64,000 bases of DNA, taken from NCBI RefSeq assembly GCF_017562075.2, contig NC_054083.1, forward strand, positions 9,306,768 through 9,370,767, read 5' to 3'. The position numbers and the translations under genes were made by a program. The DNA comes from Anopheles merus (taxonomy: Eukaryota; Arthropoda; Insecta; Diptera; Culicidae). Positions 56,881-64,000 of this stretch are shown here, piece after piece. The number at the start of each line of letters is the position of its first letter. Position 1 is the stretch's first letter. The notes beneath the pieces were generated by a model. The model had not been told where the DNA came from. It searched no databases and saw only the letters and a program-made list of their open reading frames with translations.

Positions 56881-56884
56881 CAGG

Positions 56885-57445
56885 TGCATATGGAATGTTT
56901 ACATGATTTCAGCCTCCAACTGTCAAACTCCATACAAAAACTGACTAGAATCGTGAAGGGACCCAAACTTAGACTTTGGCACAAAATTACCTCTCGTACG
57001 TATAATAAGGCAAGACAAGATAATTGTTCTGTCTCCTTTCACACTTCTTATTTAATTTATTGATTTTCTTGGCTTTATGCGAAACAATCATTCGTTGTTT
57101 CCCATTTTTGTTTGACAGTAAAAATTAACTCTGGGGCAAATAGGAAATGAGCAAGCCGAATTCCGATTTTCCAACAGGCATCTGTCTGTCACACCCTTTT
57201 TGGAGGATAGATTCCAAAATCGAATGACAGTATTTCCACCTAAGAAAGCCTTAACAGTCCAATTTGTAGAATACTAAAAACCTTAATTTTTACAGTTTAT
57301 TTTTAAAAAATCCACAAAAATTTAAATAGTGATCTTTTGAACGAATAACATTTGCACGGATAATGGTCAATGTAAAAAATGTAAAATTCATTTAAAAAAA
57401 ATATTTTGACGGGATGTCACACACCACTCTCGTCTTTTAGTTTCA
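56885..57445. other. No gene recognised
   Basis: AT-rich sequence without coding or repeat signals that I can name. Confidence 0.5.
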
Positions 57446-57449
57446 TTAA

Positions 57450-57858
57450 CCGTAGAGTTGGCAACCAGATTTACACACGTAAGTTGGCAACCGGCATACC
57501 CGGGTATTCCACACGTTTTGATGCAAAAAATTAACGATTTTCATAGGTAAACAATGCTTTCTATATTTTAATGCTGTAAGCAAGTACTGCCAACAATATA
57601 TTCTCTGCTATTTCATTTATTCATTAAGTTTTTTCATTTTATTATAAAATTAACGGTTGCCAACTTACGTGGTAAAGTTAATAAAATCAAAATAAGATAC
57701 TTACAGGCTGTTTAAAATTACAACTTATGCACAAAAAAATCATAAATTAAAAGTTGGGAAGCTACGGAAAATTTCAGGTCAATAAAAGCAATGAGTAAAA
57801 AATTATTGCAGTTCGAAGTTGAAAAAACTACCCGGGTATCCGGTTGCAAACTTAAAGG
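57450..57858. mobile_element. TTAA-flanked MITE, copy 1 (409 bp)
   Basis: Flanked by TTAA (57446-57449, 57859-57862). Ends are CCGTAGAGTTGGCAACC and the reverse complement of CCTTTAAGTTTGCAACC, with GTTGGCAACCGG..TACCCGGGTA motifs at both ends. The TTAA target and CC start suggest mobilisation by a piggyBac-type transposase. Confidence 0.85.
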
Positions 57859-57862
57859 TTAA

Positions 57863-59135
57863 AAGAACATCAAACATTGATTAAATGTCTATTGAGATAG
57901 CACTGAATAGGTATTCACGCGAAATGGAAACACTCTCAACATAATATATAATTAACTGAGCAATCGATTGAGCGAGCGTGTTATGACAATTTACCTGTTA
58001 TGCTTGCTTTAATTATACGCTACGCGGCTTCTCAAAAAAAGCGTCGCTTCATCATTCACACACAATAATGCACTACGATAGGCAAAACAATATCAATTTT
58101 GAAAACAACTTACGCTTCTTTCTCTATCTTTAAAACGGGAGACGATTACCAAAATGCGCCCTTTGGCCCACTTTTGTACCCAGCGCAGTTGTTACGTTAC
58201 ATGGAACTGTCCTCAAACAAAATACAAATGGCGGATTTGTGCAAATCGTCAAGCTGATGCCAACTGACCGTGCTGCCAGCTAGATCCACACATTTTCTAG
58301 ATGACCACGCTGCAGAGTGACCAGAAATACCAATTTATCTGTATGCCTACCGATTCACAGATGACCGCCATAAAACTACTAATGTTTTATTTGTCCTACC
58401 GAAAATCACAGTTTTTCTCACAATACTGACCGAAAAGTCATAAAACCATTCCCCAAATGATTGAATGAAGTAAACTCCATATGAAATATGGAAGACACTA
58501 GCAACCAGAACCAAGGTGTATGTAGTGAGAAGGTTGATTTTTACCGCTTTTGCTGGGCAACATTGTGGGAGACATCAATCCAAGATCTATTCAGGAGAAC
58601 AGGTCGATACAAAGCCCGTTGCTAGGTTGCTATTTTCAGCTCGCTTTTGACAATTTCATAAAAAAAGTGTTTTCAAACAAACGGCTAATAGTTAACGCAG
58701 AAAAGTGGACGAATTTACTATTGGAAAAAATATATTGGTTAAATTTCTTGCGATCAATCACTTCTGGAGAATAAAGGAGAAGTAATTGCAATTTACTCTG
58801 TATTCAGAAACATTGATAATCTTTTTCATTGTTTGCCATTCCGTGACCACAAACCACTACCGTTTGCAACGGTCCTGCTGGAAAAACAAAAAGTTTAACA
58901 TGTTCCAACTGGGTAAAAGAAGTCCTATTTACTTTCAATTAAACACTGGGAGTAAAATTAAACATCCAATCGGCACACACTGGTACAATATGCATACAGT
59001 CCTTTTCTTATAAGCCGGCGACGAATGATGAATGAAATCCTTGGATTGTATCAGTCATGTTATATTCCAATTGGATTCCAATTTTTAAAATATTCTAGCA
59101 GGAAATGAGTGCAAAATGCTGAACAAAACTCTCAG
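57863..59135. other. No gene recognised
   Basis: AT-rich. Short open frames (58550-58774, 58786-59013) have no domain features. Confidence 0.5.
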
Positions 59136-59139
59136 GCTG

Positions 59140-59582
59140 GAAATAGACGAACCGAGATCGTCGCGGTACCGCGAGATTCGCGCCTTGTTTAGAACAGTTG
59201 TAGAACAGTTGAGCTGTCAAATCTTCCGCGCCTTCAATCGTGCCTGCTGTTTCTCAGAGATACCCAACTTCGGTCTTACTGAGATTCTCGCGGTAGCGCA
59301 AACCGATTATTTTTACTTTTTCTGGCGGATTTGTGTGAAAACACGTGTCGAGAAATGGATTTTATATTTTATTCTGCATAAACTATGTGAAATAAACAAT
59401 GTGATTCGCAAATTGATCGAAAAATATTTCTTCTTGGCACATTCAATCGTCATCAGACCTCGGATGGTTCCATACACGAACCGCGATTATCTCGCCTATC
59501 TGTCAGATTTTATAACATAATTGACAGCTCAAGTCATACGCGATTTTCGCGGTACCGCGATGATCTCGGCTCGTTTATTTCT
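59140..59582. mobile_element. MITE with GATC-rich TIR (about 443 bp)
   Basis: The left GAAATAGACGAACCGAGATCGTCGCGGTACCGCGA is matched inverted by the right TCGCGGTACCGCGATGATCTCGGCTCGTTTATTTC. A third copy of the core (GAGATTCTCGCGGTAGCGCA) lies at 59280. The 134-codon frame across it is created by the palindromic ends and is not taken as a gene. Confidence 0.7.
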
Positions 59583-60529
59583 AATCTCACTCATTCCATA
59601 GCAACGTCCATCGCTAAAGATAAACAATGTTCACTTTAACTGTCAAAATATTCCCATGGCTTTCTGTCAATTTACTCTAAACCAAGGTGGAATGTATAAT
59701 GAGGTGTAGTTATAGCACCGACAAACCGACATGACACTGGTGTTACAAAAGTGTCCCACACGAAAGTACTGTCATTTACCAGTGAGGCGAACACTTCTGT
59801 CAAAGTAAGCTCTGTTCACTGCTGCTTCGATGTAAACAACTTTTCTAAATACAAATGGCGAAGGAAGTGTGAGGCAAGATTTTGTGAGAATTATTGGACA
59901 AAACACCCAGGAAAGTCATTTCATAAGTTTCCAAATTAATGCAAAAGATGTGAGAAGTACATAAAACAATACGCATTGGAATTTGCGAAGAAAAACAAAA
60001 AGGGGCAGTTTCTTCTCTGTGTCAGTGTAGTAAGCGAATCATTATAGAGATGGCGCTAGTGTTTAACGTATTTTCATTTGAAATAAGGAGACAACTTTTG
60101 AAGCTCATTTTGTTCGAAGTGTCACGTCGGTTTGTCGGTGGTTATAGCGCTTTTGGCGATCCCCCCCTGGGCTCCGATTTTGACAGATGGTTTTCCGCTA
60201 CATAATTGATGGATTGTTTACGTTTTGCATGGTCAATATTTGGTGGAGATGAATTTGGGTGAATATTTTAGTTTATTAGAACACAGCCCGTGATTTAAAA
60301 TGGAAATTTTCCTTCGAGAACTTGAAGCGTTCGCCAAACTCGGAAAACTAACTGTCAGTTTTCTTCGTCGATTCTTCTTCCACGTAGCTGTCAAAACGGG
60401 CTTATAACTTGACCTGATATCTTTACGGTCCTTGCTCTAAACGCTTCGACCTGTTCTCTTTCAAAGACCTTGCATCAATCCCTGCATACAAATTTCATTA
60501 CCCCTCACCAGCCATCACCAATTTTTATA

Positions 60530-61110
60530 ACGGAGCCCACGGCAAGGTGTATGGATATTAGGAGGTGAAGTGCTTCAGAGCAAATTGACGTTTCGCGACT
60601 TGACATAACATTACTGGTGGCTCCGGTATTAAATTCGTGAAGGGATGGAGGTGAGTATGGAAAATTGTATGCGATTTGACATAACAATTCTCAATGATGG
60701 CGCCCGGCAAACGCGCTACTAATTCACCTCCTCAATAAACACACCTTGGCCCACGGAACAATTATGTCAAGTCGAGAAATGTCATTTTGCTCTGAATAAC
60801 TATTTTGCTCTGAACAACTTGTCATTTTAAAACACCATGACCAGAACCAAAAGTTCAACACTGACCACTGAGGCCCGTGTCTGTACCAAGGTATTTTAAT
60901 ATGAAGTGGTGAAGTTGTTCAGAGCAAAATGAAATTTCTCGACTTGACAAACTGTTCTGTGGGGCAAGGTGCTTGGATATTGAGAGGTGAAATGCTTCAG
61001 AGCAAATTGACACTTCACGACTTGACATAACAATACTGCCGGCTCCGATATTAAAATCGGGAAGGGCTGGAGGGGGTATAGAACATTGTATGCGATTGGA
61101 CATAACCGGC
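60530..61110. repeat. Direct and inverted repeat cluster with TCAGAGCAAA motifs
   Basis: The 150-bp block 60535-60688 recurs at 60960-61106 (GGCAAGGTG..TGGATATT..AGGTGAA.TGCTTCAGAGC). Between them, TGTCAAGTCGAGAAATG...GCTCTGAA (60765) and its inverted copy (60918-60952) form a hairpin. Confidence 0.75.
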
Positions 61111-61290
61111 CTCAGCAAAAATTTTCGATCGATCCTGCTGTCATTTTGGTGTCATTTGACACTCATTTCACCGCCGAGGTGTTCATTTTACTGGTCTTTT
61201 TGAAAACTGATATACCATAACACTCACGAGCAAAATGAACTATACTACAAAAATTCGATCGTTCCGCTTTGTATGGAGAAAAATCCGCGA
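61108..61290. repeat. 180-bp direct repeat, copy 1
   Basis: CGGCCTCAGCAAAAATTTTC ... CGATCGTTCCGCTTTGTATG. The second copy is at 61808-61990. Confidence 0.85.
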
Positions 61291-61567
61291 CGCATTGAGC
61301 TGCGGAAATTATCGAATATCAGAAAATTGCCATAAATCCAGGGTAATAGTTTTGAAAAACATTTTGTAAAAGCAAGTTGGTAAATTTTTTCCTTCTTGTT
61401 TAATATTCTGGGTGATAAATATTATTTAATAAATTTAAAAAAATGGTTTGCCTACACTAAATACTGAACTCGATAGGAATCGAATTCATGCAGTAGTATG
61501 AAAGAAATAGTTATATTGTCAGTTTTACGTGAGCGATTTCGATAGAAAAATTGTGCTGAGACCAAAC

Positions 61568-61632
61568 AATACTCAGTGATGGCGCCCGGCAAACGCGCTA
61601 ATAATTCACTTTTAAATAAACACACCTTGCTG
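61568..61632. repeat. 60-bp direct repeat of 60690-60748
   Basis: TGATGGCGCCCGGCAAACGC ... AATAAACACACCTTG occurs in both places in the same orientation. Confidence 0.8.
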
Positions 61633-61807
61633 TGGGGTACGGTATAAAGGCCTCGCTAGACGACTCGAAAACTCGAGGCAATAATTCAAAAATCTAAAAT
61701 CTTTACGTCAAAAAGTTTTCGGGGCGTGTAACCGCGTTTTGTGTCATATGAAGCAAGCGAAAACTTGTGAACAAATTTCACCAAATGAATGTAGGTACTC
61801 TTTTAAT

Positions 61808-61990
61808 CGGCCTCAGCACAATTTTTCGATCGAAAAAATTCGATCGATCCTGCTGTCATTTTGGTGTCATTTGATACTCATTTCGCCGCCAAGGTGTTAA
61901 TTTTACTGGTGTTTTTGAAAACTGGTATACTCACGAGCAAAATGAACTATACTACAAAAATTCGATCGTTCCGCTTTGAATGGGGGAAAA
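61808..61990. repeat. 180-bp direct repeat, copy 2
   Basis: Same as 61108-61290, with an extra local duplication of TCGATCGAAAAAATTCGATC. Confidence 0.85.
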
Positions 61991-62095
61991 TCCCCCTACC
62001 CGCAAATTTCCTTTAAATGCCTTCTAATCGCCTTGTAATCGTCGGCAAATTGAAGGCGATCAGCTGTGCATTCAGCAGTAATTAACCTTTAAGTT

Positions 62096-62595
62096 GGCAA
62101 CCGGATACCCGGGTATTTTTTTCAACTTCGAACTGAAATAACTTTTGAATCATTGCTTTTATTGACCTGAAATTTTCCGTAGCCTCCCAACTTCTAATTT
62201 ATGATTTTTTGGTGCATAAGTTGTAATTTTAAACAGCTTGCATGTATTTTATTTTGATTTTTATTAACTTTACCACGTAAGTTGGTATGTAGAATGTTTT
62301 GTATGTAGAATGACGTTTCTTTTCTTCCTCTTTTCGTATTGTACTTATTTTCGAGTCAAATTCAAGCGATTCCAAATTTCAATTTGACCATTATTTTTAT
62401 AATAAAATGAAAAAAACTTATTGAATAAATGAAATCGAAGAGAATATATGGTCGGCATTACTTGCTTACAGGATTAAAATATAGAAAGCATTGTTTACCT
62501 ATGAAAATCGTTAAATTTTTGCATCAAAACGTGTGGAATACCCGTGTATGCCGGTTGGCAACTTACGTGTGTAAATCTGGTTGCCAACTCTACGG
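62096..62595. mobile_element. TTAA-flanked MITE, copy 2 (500 bp, inverted relative to copy 1)
   Basis: TTAA on both sides (62092-62095, 62596-62599). Matches copy 1 in reverse orientation, with about 90-110 bp of extra sequence after CACGTAAGTTGG (about 62285-62400). Confidence 0.85.
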
Positions 62596-62734
62596 TTAAA
62601 TGCCTTTGAAATATGTCAATGAAAAATTTCGCTTTTAATTTGAAATTGCAACTGTCGAAAGAAAACCTTACAAGCGTCTTCAGTACTACACTGTTGTAGT
62701 GTTCCCAGCTATAAGTGTGAGATTCGATAGCACG

Positions 62735-63735
62735 ATTTACGTTTTATGTTCTCTTGCGTTAAGCTCTGAGCTATTTCATTTTATTAAAGATGGTCTGCAT
62801 TATTCGGTTGTTAAAGACCATCTCGTTGAAAGGCGTTAATATATCAAACTCATTTCGATAACTTTAATAAAAGGAGAAGTGAGATACATATTTCTCCCAT
62901 CCTGGTAATGAAGGGTGAATATAGTGTAATTATTATGTTTTTTAATATATTATTTTAATTTTGCTTAATGCTTAATTATAGCAAGAAAATGTTAATTTAA
63001 AAAGACATAAACACAGAAAAAAGATCATAAAAATCAGGATTTGATCACACGCTTTCTTGATTCAGAACAAAGCGTTGTCACTGATCTATTTGCCAGTTAC
63101 GTTAGTGAGGGTGCAAAATCAGCATATAAACAAGCTAAGATGGTGGCAAGCTATCCCTACCAGCATTAAACGGCTTTGAAGGCATTCAGAAGGCATTTAA
63201 GGCCTTAGTCGCCTTAGAAGGCGAATAAAGATTTCAACCGAAACTTTCACGGCTGTAACGGGTTCTCTTCGAAATCTTTCAACTTTTTGATTCAAGGAGA
63301 ACAGATAGCTTACCGCCATCTTAGCTTGTTTATATACTGAATTTGCACCTGTACCAATGTAACTGCCAATTAGAGCAGTGACAATGCTTTTGGTTCCGAA
63401 CCGAGAAAGCGTGTGTTCAAATCCAGATTTTTATGATCTTTTTTCTGCGTTTATTTCTTTTTAAATCATTTTTTTCCTACTATAATTACTTTAAACAAAA
63501 TTTATGTGAAGCGAAATTAAAATAATACCTTTTTCAAAAAACATAATAATTACACTATGTTCACCGTTCATTATCAGGATGGGAGAAATATGTATCTCAT
63601 TTTTCCTTTTATTTTAGTTATCGAAATGAGTTTGGTATATTATCACCTTTCAATGAGTTGGTCTTTAACAACCGAATAATGTAGACCATCTTTAATAAAG
63701 TGAAATAGCTCAGAGCTTAACGCAAGAGATCATAA
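62735..63735. mobile_element. Foldback-type MITE, arms about 420 bp
   Basis: 62735-63155 (CTCTTGCGTTAAGCTCTGAG ... ACAAGCTAAGATGG) pairs inverted with 63312-63735 (CCATCTTAGCTTGT ... CTCAGAGCTTAACGCAAGAG). A 150-bp spacer contains AAGGC-rich repeats (GGCATTTAAGGCCTTAGTCGCC). The right arm includes GTGTTCAAATCC, a B-box-like motif, within the arm. No coding frame. Confidence 0.8.
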
Positions 63736-64000
63736 CACCCCAAGCGCCACAGATTAAGCTTAAACGACTGGAAAATTGAATATCCATAGAAAAAAAATGA
63801 AAGCTCCACAGCTTCATTGGTTTGATCAATAGATGGCGTATTACAACTCATCATTATATTGCTATCCTTTTCTTGCAATGTGTTTCGACAAGTTGCATTT
63901 TATTATGACCTATATAGCCTTCTAACTTACTGAGCAAAAATCTATATAAATGGTCGTGTGGTTAGATACGTGGGTATCAACACCAATGACCATTGCTCAA

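Noticed and set aside
59116..59520. 134-codon frame
   Set aside because: Runs across the palindromic TIR of a MITE and shows no domain; chance frame.

Overview
This looks like eukaryotic, probably insect, intergenic or heterochromatic DNA made almost entirely of transposable elements (TEs). Spliced genes, AATAAA signals, tRNA-derived SINEs with the A/B-box pattern I associate with mosquito SINE200-type elements, and several familiar mosquito TE families (Tc1/mariner, piggyBac, PIF/Harbinger, BEL/Pao, Ty3/gypsy, Ty1/copia, hAT, R1-like and CR1/Jockey-like LINEs) suggest a mosquito, most likely Anopheles. No bacterial or organellar genes, rRNA or ordinary tRNA genes were seen. Species and family names come from recall; no database search was possible.

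Layout. 1-675: 3' part of a minus-strand Myb/SANT-like regulator gene with a 12-residue repeat tail. 1700-3765: SINE split by a 1.9-kb Tc1-type element that carries GT and CA microsatellites in opposite orientation. 4678-5040: piggyBac N-terminal fragment. 5553-9827: the best-preserved pair of genes, placed tail to tail: a DUF4806-type protein (+) and a five-exon, 684-residue Tnp2/'transposase domain' protein (-). 10612-13290: broken BEL/Pao gag with a PHD finger, then a broken piggyBac transposase that holds a truncated LINE. 13343-24015: degraded LINEs, a Harbinger remnant, SINEs and a minisatellite.

24470-38500: a very large imperfect palindrome. Its arms (about 24800-30912 and 33768-38220) are nearly identical, and each carries a broken relative of the 7351-9827 transposase. 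The left arm alone has an 848-bp MITE and a 793-bp solo LTR, and the right arm preserves the exact empty site for both. The spacer carries a LINE reverse transcriptase ORF.

39536-44341: complete Ty3/gypsy element (238-bp LTRs, TATA target duplication, tRNA-Pro-type primer site) whose reverse transcriptase has an internal deletion. 44405-49066: second Tc1-type element, enlarged by a 3.29-kb insertion built from two 1276-bp inverted arms plus a 692-bp tandem copy. 49632-52252: second copy of the LINE family seen at 13.3-16.6 kb. 52629-54703: hAT element that splits an unidentified open frame. 54.7-64 kb: MITEs, a Ty1/copia 5' fragment and nested short repeats.

The only apparently intact multi-exon genes are the 5728-7104 / 7351-9827 pair. 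They are best read as the two genes of one DNA transposon, of which the palindrome holds dead relatives.
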